Source of the DNA: Deinococcus yavapaiensis KR-236
GTDB taxonomy: Bacteria; Deinococcota; Deinococci; Deinococcales; Deinococcaceae
DNA: 64,000 nucleotides
Direction: 5' to 3'
NCBI RefSeq assembly: GCF_003217515.1
Contig: NZ_QJSX01000004.1
Span: 274,503-338,502, forward strand
Shown here: piece after piece, positions 34,503-42,569 of the stretch
How the letters are laid out: each line of letters opens with the position of its first letter
Numbering within the stretch: the first letter of the stretch is position 1
The notes under the pieces: generated by a model
What the model was told of the DNA's origin: nothing
Seen by the model: only the letters and a program-made list of their open reading frames with translations
Databases searched by the model: none
Program-made: the position numbers and the translations under genes

Positions 34503-35105
34503 TCACGCGGCGAGCAGCAGCCGAGCGGCGAGGGCGAACATCACGGTCGCCACGAAGAAGTCGAGGACTCGCCAAGCGGCGGGACGCGCGAAGAGGAACG
34601 CGAGGCGCGAGGCGACGAAGGCGAGCGCGAAGAACCACGTCACGGACGCCAGCATCGCTCCGACGGCGAACTCGGCGCGAGGAGGACCCTCGAAGCGCGC
34701 GGACACGGTGCCGAGCAGGACGACCGTGTCGAGGATGGCGTGAAAGTTGAGCAGGCTGAATCCGGCGGCGGCGAGGGCGACGTCGCGCGCCGACGTCGGG
34801 GCGTTGCCATCGAGGTCGACTCGGCCGGGCTGGAGCGCCGAGCGCAGGGCGCCGACGCCGTACCACGCGAGGAAGAGCGCCCCGCCGATCGTGGCGAGCC
34901 GCACGAGCAGAGGACTCGCGGCGAGGAGCGAACCGATTCCCAGCACCCCGACGGTGATGAGCGCGACGTCTCCGAGTGAGCTCACGAGCGCCGCGACGTA
35001 CGCGTGACGACGGCGCAGGCCCGCGCGCAGCACGAAGGCGTTTTGCGGGCCGATCGCGACGATGAGGCCGAAGCCGAGCAGGAGTCCTTCGAGCAGGGCG
35101 CGCAC
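34503..35105 (-). CDS. LysE/ArgO family amino acid exporter
   Basis: The 200-residue integral membrane protein has about six hydrophobic segments and begins LLLGFGLIVAIGPQNAFVLR, the signature of LysE/ArgO exporters of basic amino acids. SLLNFHAILDTVVLLG is the conserved second-half motif. The GTG at 35105 follows a TACACT -10 by 7 nt, supporting a leaderless transcript. It is divergent from the adenosyltransferase operon. Confidence 0.88.
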   Translation of the reverse strand: MRALLEGLLLGFGLIVAIGPQNAFVLRAGLRRRHAYVAALVSSLGDVALITVGVLGIGSLLAASPLLVRLATIGGALFLAWYGVGALRSALQPGRVDLDGNAPTSARDVALAAAGFSLLNFHAILDTVVLLGTVSARFEGPPRAEFAVGAMLASVTWFFALAFVASRLAFLFARPAAWRVLDFFVATVMFALAARLLLAA

Positions 35106-35112
35106 GCGAGGC

Positions 35113-35118
35113 AGTGTA
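35113..35118 (-). promoter_or_regulatory. -10 element of the lysE-like gene
   Basis: TACACT ends 7 nt before the GTG at 35105. Confidence 0.55.
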
Positions 35119-35166
35119 AATCATGAACTGTAAGACAGGACGGCAAGGTTCGTTCGTCGAGGCGAC

Positions 35167-35172
35167 TATCGT
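35167..35172 (+). promoter_or_regulatory. -10 element of the adenosyltransferase operon
   Basis: TATCGT ends 7 nt before the ATG at 35180 and would drive the adenosyltransferase, histidine kinase and response regulator genes. Confidence 0.5.
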
Positions 35173-35179
35173 GGACTTC

Positions 35180-35758
35180 ATGAAGCTTTACACGAAGACC
35201 GGGGACCGGGGAGAGACGGGCCTTTACGGCGCGGACCGCGTCAGCAAGGCTCATCCCAGGGTGGAGGCGTACGGTACGGTGGACGAAGTCAACAGCCTTC
35301 TCGGCGTGGCGCGGGCACACTTGCACGCCCAGGCGACGCGTGACGAGGCGCTCGACGCGGACCTCGCGTACTTGCAAAACGCGTTGTTCGACCTTGGCGC
35401 GGACCTCGCGACGCGCGAGGAAAGTCCGTACGCGAAGAACATCAGCCGGATCGACGACGCGGACGTGACCTTCTTGGAGGAGATGATCGACCGCTACCAG
35501 GAAGGCGCGCCGAAGCTGACGCGGTTCATCCATCCGGGCGGCACGATCGTCGCGGCGACGCTGCAAGTCGCGCGGGCCGTCGCGCGGCGCGCGGAGCGTG
35601 ACGTGGTGCACCTCAGTCACGAGGAGCCCGTCAACGACGCGGCGCGAATCTATCTCAACCGTCTCTCGGACTTGCTGTTCGTCATGGCGCGCGCGGTGAA
35701 CGCGAGAGCGGGCTTGCGCGAAGACGAGTGGCACGTGAAGGGCCGCAAGGAGAGCTGA
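35180..35758 (+). CDS. PduO-type cob(I)alamin adenosyltransferase
   Basis: The 192-residue protein matches PduO-type ATP:cob(I)alamin adenosyltransferases, which make adenosylcobalamin. It has the N-terminal MKLYTKTGDRGETGLYG ATP-binding motif, RVEAYGTVDEVNSLLG, FIHPGGT, and ARAVARRAERDVVHL near the C terminus. The ATG at 35180 is preferred over one at 35123 because homology begins at KLYTKTGD and a TATCGT -10 lies 7 nt upstream. The stop is one base before the start of a histidine kinase gene, so it heads a three-gene operon. Confidence 0.93.
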   Translation: MKLYTKTGDRGETGLYGADRVSKAHPRVEAYGTVDEVNSLLGVARAHLHAQATRDEALDADLAYLQNALFDLGADLATREESPYAKNISRIDDADVTFLEEMIDRYQEGAPKLTRFIHPGGTIVAATLQVARAVARRAERDVVHLSHEEPVNDAARIYLNRLSDLLFVMARAVNARAGLREDEWHVKGRKES

Positions 35759-35759
35759 C

Positions 35760-37160
35760 ATGCAACCACCGACCGTGGACGAGTTGAGGCACGTGGACGT
35801 GCTCGCCGATCTTCCGACGTCCGCCCTCGAATGGCTCGCGCAGCGTTGCGACGTGCGCGACATGCAGGACGGCGAGGTGTTCGTGCGCGCCAAGGAGCCC
35901 GCCGAGCACATGCACTTCATCTTGTCGGGCTTGGTGGAATACGAGCGCGAGGAAGGCGGCGTCGTGCGCGGCCACTGGGTGGTGAACGCGGGCGAAGTCG
36001 GCGGGATGTTGCCGAGGTCGCGCATGACCGAGTTTCCGTCCACGGCGCGCGCAGTGGGACACACCCGCGTGGCCCTCTATCCCAAGGCGGGCTTCGACGA
36101 GCTCGCCGAGCAGGTGCCCGATCTCGACGGTCGGCTTTTGTCGGTGATGGCCCTGCGCATTCGCCAATCGGCGCTCGCCGAGGAGCAGCGCGAGCGCATG
36201 AGCGCGCTCGGCAAGCTCGCGGCGGGTCTCGCGCACGAATTGAACAACCCGGCGGCGGCGGTGCGCCGCGCGGCGTCGGATTTGCGCGGGCGCCTCGACG
36301 ACTTTCCGGCGTTGCTGATCGACTGGTTGAGCGCGCAACCGTCGCCGGATCACGTGCGGGCGATCGAGGCGGTCTCGCAAGCGGCGGCCAAGCGCGCCGA
36401 GGAGCGCGTGACGACGCTGAAGCGCTCGGAGTTGGAAGACGAGCTCGCTGATTGGCTCGACGACGAGGACGTGCCGGGCGGCGCGGACCGAGCGGGAACG
36501 CTCGTGGAGGCGGGCGTGCGCGTCGCCGATCTCGACGCGCTTCGTGACGTGTGCGGCGAGCACCTCGCGGGGGCCGTGTCGTACTTGGAGTTCCGCCTCG
36601 CGAGTTCGGCCTTGCTGCGCGACGTGGAGCTCGCGTCGGGGAGAATCTCGGATCTCGTGGCGAGCGTCAAGACCTACTCGCACATGGACCGAGGCGCGGA
36701 CCGCGTCGAGACGGATGTCCGCAAGGGCTTGGACTCGACCGTGACGATGCTGGCGTTCAAGTTGCGCACGAAGCACATCACGGTGGAGCGCGACTACGAC
36801 GAGGACCTTCCGAGCGTCCTCGGCGACGTCGGCGCGCTGAACCAAGTCTGGACGAACCTCATCGTGAATGCCGTGGACGCCTTGCACGAGGGCGGCGGCA
36901 TCACCCTCAAGGCGTGTCGACGTGGCGAGGACGTGGCCGTGTCGATCATCGACGACGGGCCGGGCATACCCGAGGACGTGCAAAAACGCGTTTTCGAGCC
37001 GTTCTTCACGACGAAGGGCGTCGGGGAGGGCACGGGGTTGGGACTCGACCTCGTGAACCGCGTCGTGACGCGTCAGCACGGCGGAACGGTGCGCGTCTTC
37101 TCGCGTCCGGGCCGCACGGAGTTCCTCGTGACGCTCCCGACGACTACAGTGAGAGCATGA
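35760..37160 (+). CDS. Soluble histidine kinase with Crp-like cNMP-binding domain
   Basis: The 466-residue protein has no membrane segment. Residues 14-125 form a Crp-type cyclic-nucleotide-binding fold (LPTSALEWLAQRC; DGEVFVRAKEPAEHMHFILS; a degenerate phosphate cassette around GEVGGMLPRSR to STARA). The kinase core has the phosphoacceptor H159 in GLAHELNNPAAAV, an unusually long helical insertion before the second dimerisation helix, the N box (LIVNAVDAL), DDGPGIP and GTGLGLDLV. The gene starts one base after the adenosyltransferase stop and its end overlaps the response regulator ATG in ATGA, so the partner is clear. It may sense a nucleotide or redox ligand; cNMP binding is not certain because the cassette is poor. 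Confidence 0.88.
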   Translation: MQPPTVDELRHVDVLADLPTSALEWLAQRCDVRDMQDGEVFVRAKEPAEHMHFILSGLVEYEREEGGVVRGHWVVNAGEVGGMLPRSRMTEFPSTARAVGHTRVALYPKAGFDELAEQVPDLDGRLLSVMALRIRQSALAEEQRERMSALGKLAAGLAHELNNPAAAVRRAASDLRGRLDDFPALLIDWLSAQPSPDHVRAIEAVSQAAAKRAEERVTTLKRSELEDELADWLDDEDVPGGADRAGTLVEAGVRVADLDALRDVCGEHLAGAVSYLEFRLASSALLRDVELASGRISDLVASVKTYSHMDRGADRVETDVRKGLDSTVTMLAFKLRTKHITVERDYDEDLPSVLGDVGALNQVWTNLIVNAVDALHEGGGITLKACRRGEDVAVSIIDDGPGIPEDVQKRVFEPFFTTKGVGEGTGLGLDLVNRVVTRQHGGTVRVFSRPGRTEFLVTLPTTTVRA

Positions 37161-38824
37161 CTGCCTCTTCGAACGTGTCGGCTCCGAAGCCCGTGCTGCT
37201 TGTCGTGGACGACGACGCGGAAGTGCTGCGCGCCGTCGCTCGGGACCTCAGGCGACGCTACAGCGGCGAGTACCGCGTCTTGCGCGCCGAATCGGCCGAG
37301 GAAGCCTTGGCGGCCTTGCAGGAGGTGCGCGAACGCGGCGACCCCGTGGCGCTCTTGCTGTCGGATCAGCGCATGCCGACCATGGACGGCGTGGCCTTCC
37401 TCGGCCGCGCGAGCCTCTTGTTCCCGAGCGCGAAGCGCGCGCTCCTGACGGCGTACGCGGACACGGACGCGGCCATTCGCGCGATCAACGAGTCGCGCGT
37501 GCATTACTACCTCACGAAGCCGTGGGATCCGCCCGAAGAGAACCTCTTTCCGATCGTGGACGACCTTCTCGCCGATTGGCGCGGCGACTACAAGCCGGGA
37601 TTCGGCGGCGTGAAGATCGTCGGGGATCGCTGGTCGCCGAAATCGCACGAGTTGCGTGACTTTTTGGCGCGAAACGGCGTCCCGTACACCTTCTACGACC
37701 TCGAAGGCGACGCGCAGGCCGCCGAGCTTCGTCAAGACGACGAGGGCCTTCCGGTCGTGATCTTGCCCGAAGGCGAGCGCCTCGCGAGCCCGAGCGTCTC
37801 GGACGTCGCGCACGCCATCGGCCTCAAGGGCACGGCGTCGCGGCCCTTCTACGATCTGGCGATCGTCGGAGGAGGACCCGCCGGACTCGCCGCAGCGGTG
37901 TACGGAGCTTCCGAGGGCTTGTCGACCGTCTTGATCGAACGCGAAGCGCCGGGCGGTCAGGCAGGCACGTCCAGCCGCATCGAGAATTACCTCGGCTTTC
38001 CCTCGGGCCTCTCGGGCGGCGACCTCGCGCGGCGCGCCGTCACGCAAGCGCAGCGGTTCGGCGTGGAGATCCTCACGCCGAGGGACGTCACGAGCATGCG
38101 GGCCGAAGGGCCGTACAAGTACCTCACGTTGGAGGACGGCTCGGAGATCGGCGCGCACGGCGTCGTCATCGCGACGGGCGTGAGTTGGCAAAAGATTCCG
38201 GCGCGCGGCGCGGACACCTTGACGGGACGCGGCGTGTACTACGGCGCGTCGCGCGTCGAAGCGATCGGATGCGGAGGGGAGGACGTGTTCATCGTCGGGG
38301 CGGGCAACTCGGCGGGGCAGGCGGCCTTGTACTTCTCACAGTTCGCCGCGAGCGTCGTGATGCTCGTGCGCGGCGAGAGCTTGGAGTCGAAGATGAGCAT
38401 GTACCTCGTGGAGCGCATTCGCGAAGCGCCGAACATCGAGGTGCTGACGAAGCACGAGGTCGTCGCGTGCGAAGGCGAGGAGCGCCTCGAAGGATTGGAG
38501 ATCAAGAACGCCGCGACGGGCGAGACGTTCCGGCGTCCCGCCAGCTATCTCTTCTCGTTCATCGGCGCCGCGCCGCGCACGGAGTGGCTCGGCGACGCCT
38601 TCGCGCGTGACAAGCGCGGTTACCTCCTCGTCGGAGACGCCCTCACGAGCGAGCACCTCGGAGCGTGGCCCTTGCCGAGGCGTCCGTTTCCGCTCGAGAC
38701 GAACGTGCCCGGCGTGTTCGCCGTCGGCGACGTTCGCGCCGATTCCGTCAAGCGTGTGGCGTCGGCCGTGGGCGAGGGTTCCGTGACGGTGTCGTTCGTG
38801 CACCAGCATCTGGCGAGTTTGTGA
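37157..38824 (+). CDS. Response regulator fused to Grx-like and thioredoxin reductase-like flavoprotein domains
   Basis: The 555-residue product starts with a REC domain (acidic DDD at 18-20, phosphoacceptor D70, T98, K121 in LTKPWD). Residues 150-225 resemble a glutaredoxin domain, but the CPxC site reads SPKS (160-163). From about 230 a thioredoxin-reductase-like flavoprotein follows: FAD motif GGGPAG 238-243, EAPGGQAGTSSRIENYLGFP, NADPH motif GAGNSAGQ 381-388, and a C-terminal GVFAVGDVR. The expected CxxC is replaced by YGAS around 362-365, and only two isolated cysteines occur in the protein. It is therefore probably not a disulfide reductase. The name fused response regulator/thioredoxin-disulfide reductase is used in databases for similar fusions. 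ATGA overlap with the kinase indicates they act together. Confidence 0.88.
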   Translation: MTASSNVSAPKPVLLVVDDDAEVLRAVARDLRRRYSGEYRVLRAESAEEALAALQEVRERGDPVALLLSDQRMPTMDGVAFLGRASLLFPSAKRALLTAYADTDAAIRAINESRVHYYLTKPWDPPEENLFPIVDDLLADWRGDYKPGFGGVKIVGDRWSPKSHELRDFLARNGVPYTFYDLEGDAQAAELRQDDEGLPVVILPEGERLASPSVSDVAHAIGLKGTASRPFYDLAIVGGGPAGLAAAVYGASEGLSTVLIEREAPGGQAGTSSRIENYLGFPSGLSGGDLARRAVTQAQRFGVEILTPRDVTSMRAEGPYKYLTLEDGSEIGAHGVVIATGVSWQKIPARGADTLTGRGVYYGASRVEAIGCGGEDVFIVGAGNSAGQAALYFSQFAASVVMLVRGESLESKMSMYLVERIREAPNIEVLTKHEVVACEGEERLEGLEIKNAATGETFRRPASYLFSFIGAAPRTEWLGDAFARDKRGYLLVGDALTSEHLGAWPLPRRPFPLETNVPGVFAVGDVRADSVKRVASAVGEGSVTVSFVHQHLASL

Positions 38825-38832
38825 ATCGTTGA

Positions 38833-38871
38833 CGCCACGCTCCCGGCTTCTTCCTCGCCGGGAGCGTGGCG
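38833..38871 (+). terminator. Terminator after the kinase/response regulator operon
   Basis: A perfect 15-bp stem with a 9-nt loop and a following TTT lies 8 nt after the stop. Confidence 0.75.
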
Positions 38872-38882
38872 TTTGCCCGTGC

Positions 38883-38888
38883 TAACCT
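38883..38888 (+). promoter_or_regulatory. -10 element of the MATE gene
   Basis: TAACCT ends 7 nt before the GTG at 38896. Confidence 0.55.
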
Positions 38889-38895
38889 CTCCCCC

Positions 38896-40230
38896 GTGGC
38901 CGACGTCTCTCCTTCCGATTCGGCGCCTTCGGGCCGCACGCGCGAACTGCTGACCTTGGCCGGGCCCTTGATGTTCTCGAATCTCGCGTACACCGCCGTC
39001 GGCTTCACGGACACCTTGATCGTGGGTCGCATCGGCGTCGCGGAAGTGGGCGCGGTGGGCTTCGCGGGCATCGTGCTTCTGACGATCCTGCTGTTGTTTC
39101 GGGGCAGCCTCAACACGGCGGCGACGTTCGTGGCGCGGGCGCTCGGATCGGGAGACCGCCCCGGGGTGCGCCGCTGGGCGGGCGTGTTCTTGACGTTGTC
39201 GCTGATCGGAGTTCCGCTGGCGTTCGCGGGACCGTGGATCGTGGACGTGGCCTTCGCGCTTTTGCAGCCCGACCCGGTCGTGGCGCGCATCGCGCGGGCG
39301 TACGCGCACGTCCGCATCTTCGAGACGCCGTTCGTGCTGATCGGAACGGTGAGCTTGTCGATCATGGTGGGGCTGGGCAATACGCGCACGCCGATGGTGC
39401 TCGCGTGGCTCGTGATGATCCTCAACGCGGTCCTGGCGTCGCTGTTCGTGTTCGTCTTCGGCTGGGGAGTGCGGGGCGCGGCGTGGGCGGCCCTCGTCGC
39501 GGTGATCGTGCAGCAGATTCTGGCGTTCGCGCTGCTGCATCGTCTGCACGGCGGGCTGTTCGGCGGCTTTCCCTTCTTGCGTCCGAGGCGCGCGGAGATG
39601 GCGAGTTTCGCTCGCGTAAGCTTGCCCGTCGGCGTGACGGAACTCGGCGAGGTGAGCGCCTTCACCGCCTTTCAAGGCGTCATCTCGCGCCTCGGGGCGA
39701 CGGAGCTCGCCGCGTCCCAGATTGCCAATCAGCTCGCGAGCCTCGGTTTTCTGCCCGCGTTCGCTCTGTCGGCGGCGACGGGCAGTCTCGTGTCGCGCGC
39801 CCTCGGAGCGCGCCGGACGGACGTCGCGGCGAAGGTCGGCTGGCGCGGCGCGGGCATCGCGGCGGCCTTCATGAGCGTGCTCGGCGCGCTGTTCCTGCTT
39901 TTCCCGAGGCAACTGCTCGGCGTGTTCAACGGGGACGCGGGCGTGTTGCGCCTCGGCGTGCCGATTCTGGCGGTGATGGCGGCGTACCAAATTCTCGACG
40001 GCGTCGCGATCGTGCTCGGCGGAGCGTTGGGCGGGGCGGGCGACACTCGCTTCCGCCTCGTCGTGACGATGACGGGCAGTTGGATCGTGATGGTCCTCGG
40101 ATCGGTGTTCCTCGCCGCGCGCTTCGGCGTGACGGGCGCGTGGGCGGCGGCGTTGCTGTACATGATCGTCGCGGCCCTGGCGTACGTGTGGCGCTTTCGC
40201 AGCGGACGTTGGCAAGGGCGGACGCTGTGA
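38896..40230 (+). CDS. MATE-family efflux transporter
   Basis: The 444-residue protein has twelve predicted membrane helices in two homologous halves. It shows MATE motifs such as LAGPLMFSNLAYTAVGFTDT and LGATELAASQIANQLAS. MATE pumps export cationic drugs and metabolites using Na+ or H+. The GTG at 38896 is chosen because a TAACCT -10 ends 7 nt upstream; the open frame from 38866 includes the terminator sequence and is not coding. It forms a single-gene unit. Confidence 0.88.
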   Translation: MADVSPSDSAPSGRTRELLTLAGPLMFSNLAYTAVGFTDTLIVGRIGVAEVGAVGFAGIVLLTILLLFRGSLNTAATFVARALGSGDRPGVRRWAGVFLTLSLIGVPLAFAGPWIVDVAFALLQPDPVVARIARAYAHVRIFETPFVLIGTVSLSIMVGLGNTRTPMVLAWLVMILNAVLASLFVFVFGWGVRGAAWAALVAVIVQQILAFALLHRLHGGLFGGFPFLRPRRAEMASFARVSLPVGVTELGEVSAFTAFQGVISRLGATELAASQIANQLASLGFLPAFALSAATGSLVSRALGARRTDVAAKVGWRGAGIAAAFMSVLGALFLLFPRQLLGVFNGDAGVLRLGVPILAVMAAYQILDGVAIVLGGALGGAGDTRFRLVVTMTGSWIVMVLGSVFLAARFGVTGAWAAALLYMIVAALAYVWRFRSGRWQGRTL

Positions 40231-40246
40231 TCCGGAAGTGCCCGGG

Positions 40247-40291
40247 TGTAAAAGAATTGTAAGAAAAGCGAAAGAACGGCGGGCGTACATT
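40247..40291 (+). promoter_or_regulatory. Candidate PhoB/OmpR-type operator and -10 for the SBP gene
   Basis: Two adjacent 11-bp direct repeats, both starting TGTAA (40247-40257 and 40258-40268), lie 17 bp ahead of a TACATT -10 (40286-40291). They occupy the -35 position, as pho boxes do. The block is strikingly AT-rich against the local GC-rich DNA. Confidence 0.5.
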
Positions 40292-40321
40292 CTCACTCGA
40301 AGTCATCTTCTCGGAGGACGT

Positions 40322-41512
40322 ATGCAACGCACATCCCTTCTTCTCGCCCTGACCCTCGGGGCGCTCGTTTCCTCTGCCTCGGCCGCCAAGCTCACCATTT
40401 GGACGCAGTACGAAGGTCCGGAGCTCGCGTGGCTGAAGTACCAAGCATCGAAGTACGCGTCGGAATCCGGCAAGACGGTGGACATCGTCAGCGTGAAGAA
40501 CGACGATCTGCGCACGCGTCTGCTCGCCGAAGGCCCGAAGGGCAAAGGCCCCGACCTCATCGTGAGCCAACCGCACGACCGCATCGGCGAGTTCGCCGCC
40601 GCCGGCGTCATCGCGCCCGTCGATCAGTTCGTCCTGGCCAAGGCCGACCTTTCCGAAGTCGCCTTGGAGGCGATGACGTACCAAGGCAAACTGTACGGCC
40701 TGCCGATGTCCGCCGAGGCGGTCGCGGTCGTGTACAACAAAAAGCTCGTCGCGAGCGTTCCCACGCTGTGGAGCACGTTCGTCAGCACCGCCAAGCGCCT
40801 CACGAAGAACGGTTCGTACGGCTTCGCGTACGACGTCGCCAACGCTTACATGGGCTATGGACTCGTGAGCGCGTACGGCGGGTACATCTTCAAGAACAAG
40901 GCGGGCACGCTCGACACCAAGGACCTCGGAATCGGCAACGCGGGCGCCGTTCAAGCCGCGCGCCTCATCAACGACTTGCGCTTCAAGTACGGCCTCGTTC
41001 CGGCGAGCCTCAAGCCTGACGTCATGAAGAAGGCCTTCCTGGACGGCAAGCTCGCGATGTACCTCACGGGCCCGTGGGACATGGGCGACATCAAGAAGGC
41101 GGGCATCGACTACGGCATCGCGCCCATGCCGACCCCCCCGAGCGCCAAGAACCCCTGGCAGCCCTTCGTGGGCGTGCAAGGCGTGCTGCTCAGCGCGTAC
41201 AGCAAGGACAAGGCGGGCGCCGTGCAACTCGCGTGGAAGCTCGTGTGGGGCGACGCGCAAGTGCAGTTCAACAAGGCAGGAGGGCGCATTCCCGTCTCGA
41301 AGTTCGCCCTCGCGCGCCTCAAGGACGACGCGGTCGTGAGCGGTTTCGGTGCGAGCATCGCGCGCGGCGTTCCCATGCCCAACGTGCGCGAGATGGGCGC
41401 CGTGTGGGGCCCTTGGACGACGGCCTTCACGGACAGCACCGCCAAGGCCAGCCCGAACTTCCAAGCGATCTTCGCCAAGGCCGTCTCGGACGTCAAGAAG
41501 AACATCAAGTAA
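40322..41512 (+). CDS. Sugar ABC transporter substrate-binding protein (MalE-like, orphan)
   Basis: The 396-residue secreted protein has a signal peptide (LLLALTLGALVSSASA, cleaved near residue 21). The periplasmic-binding fold of the carbohydrate family follows (LTIWTQYEGPELAWLKYQAS, GKGPDLIVSQPHDRIGEFAA, YLTGPWDMGDIKKAG). It resembles maltose or maltodextrin-binding proteins. No permease or ATPase gene is adjacent, so it must be served by transport components elsewhere. GGAGGACGT precedes the ATG. The upstream direct repeats suggest activator-dependent expression. A hairpin follows the stop. Confidence 0.85.
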   Translation: MQRTSLLLALTLGALVSSASAAKLTIWTQYEGPELAWLKYQASKYASESGKTVDIVSVKNDDLRTRLLAEGPKGKGPDLIVSQPHDRIGEFAAAGVIAPVDQFVLAKADLSEVALEAMTYQGKLYGLPMSAEAVAVVYNKKLVASVPTLWSTFVSTAKRLTKNGSYGFAYDVANAYMGYGLVSAYGGYIFKNKAGTLDTKDLGIGNAGAVQAARLINDLRFKYGLVPASLKPDVMKKAFLDGKLAMYLTGPWDMGDIKKAGIDYGIAPMPTPPSAKNPWQPFVGVQGVLLSAYSKDKAGAVQLAWKLVWGDAQVQFNKAGGRIPVSKFALARLKDDAVVSGFGASIARGVPMPNVREMGAVWGPWTTAFTDSTAKASPNFQAIFAKAVSDVKKNIK

Positions 41513-41525
41513 GACCCGCACCTCG

Positions 41526-41566
41526 AGCGCCCTCTCTGCCCTCTCCCCTTTGGTCGAGAGGGCGCT
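41526..41566. terminator. Hairpin between the SBP gene and the alpha/beta hydrolase
   Basis: An 11-bp stem with a 19-nt loop lies between convergent genes; the plus strand continues TCACTTTC. Confidence 0.55.
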
Positions 41567-41589
41567 TCACTTTCCGTGAGGCACGGCGC

Positions 41590-42465
41590 TCAGCGCAAGT
41601 TGACCGAGCGCGCCCAGTTCAGGACGGCCGCGTTGAAGGCCGCCGCCTGCTCGGAGTTCACGGCGTGCGCCGCGTTGGGAATGACCACGAGGCGCGAACC
41701 CTTGATTTGCTGCTGAAGCTTCACGGAAAGCACGACCGGGTACACGGTGTCTTCCTGTCCCACGACGATGAGGGTCGGGACGCTCACGGTGCGCGCCACG
41801 GGCAGGAGGTCACCCCGCCCGGCGAGGGCCTGCGCGCCTTGCTGCACGGCGGGCAGCGACGCCTGCTTGATGAGTCCCTCGACGAACAAGCGCTCCTGCT
41901 GGCGGTTCATGCGCGTGCGGCCCGTGATCATGTCCTTGACGAGTTCGGGCACGATGGAGTTCACGCCGTTGCGCGTCGCCTGCTCGCTCACGCCGCGCCA
42001 CACGTATTGCTCGGTGATCGAGGCCGGATTGGCCGTCGTGGCGATCAGCAGCATCCCGAGGAAGCGCTGCGGCGCCGCGCGGTACATCTCCAAGGTGATC
42101 TGGCCGCCCATGCTCATCCCACCGATGACGGCCTTGTCGATGCCGAGCTTGTCCATGACGGCGAGCGCGTCGTTCGCGTACGTGCGGACGCTGCCCGGCT
42201 GTCCGGGAGTGGTGGTGCTGCGGCCGAAGCCGCGCAAGTCGATGGTGACGACGCGGTAGTACTTCGAAAGCGCGGCGACGTTGTCGTTGAAGTACATGCC
42301 GTTGAGGGGAAAGCCGTGAATGAGCAGCATCGGCGTGCCCGACCCTTGCACCTTGTAGTAAACCTGCGCGCCCCCCACGTCCACGAGGCCATCTTGAGGC
42401 GCGCTTTGCGCGGCGGCGAGGGAGGCGAGGGACGCGGTGACGACGACGGTGAGCTTTTTGAACAT
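41590..42465 (-). CDS. Secreted alpha/beta hydrolase
   Basis: The 291-residue product has a signal peptide (KLTVVVTASLASLAAA) and a classical alpha/beta hydrolase fold. LLIHGFPLN forms the oxyanion region, S118 is in GGMSMGGQ, with D239 (VGQEDTVYP) and H267 (NAAHAVN). It resembles non-heme peroxidase/esterase-like proteins. The ATG at 42465 has GGAGGTCGT upstream. The open frame extends far upstream opposite other genes and is not coding there. A nested palindrome lies 27-65 bp upstream of the ATG. Confidence 0.87.
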   Translation of the reverse strand: MFKKLTVVVTASLASLAAAQSAPQDGLVDVGGAQVYYKVQGSGTPMLLIHGFPLNGMYFNDNVAALSKYYRVVTIDLRGFGRSTTTPGQPGSVRTYANDALAVMDKLGIDKAVIGGMSMGGQITLEMYRAAPQRFLGMLLIATTANPASITEQYVWRGVSEQATRNGVNSIVPELVKDMITGRTRMNRQQERLFVEGLIKQASLPAVQQGAQALAGRGDLLPVARTVSVPTLIVVGQEDTVYPVVLSVKLQQQIKGSRLVVIPNAAHAVNSEQAAAFNAAVLNWARSVNLR

Positions 42466-42491
42466 ACGACCTCCGGGCAGAGAAACTGCCC

Positions 42492-42530
42492 TTCCCACTT
42501 CACTCGACGAAGTGAAGTCGTACGTGGGAA
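42492..42530 (-). promoter_or_regulatory. Nested palindrome upstream of the alpha/beta hydrolase
   Basis: An outer pair TTCCCAC/GTGGGAA and an inner perfect 8-bp pair ACTTCACT/AGTGAAGT (42497-42504 and 42511-42518) lie between the DHH gene stop and the hydrolase start. It looks like a dimeric repressor operator, though a structured leader is possible. Confidence 0.5.
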
Positions 42531-42569
42531 CGTTCAACGTCAAACGTAGAGAATTGATGGAGCGCCACC

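Noticed and set aside
36551..37156. Upstream extension of the response regulator frame into the kinase gene
   Set aside because: The segment is the shifted frame of the kinase; the REC domain begins right after the ATG at 37157, which overlaps the kinase stop.
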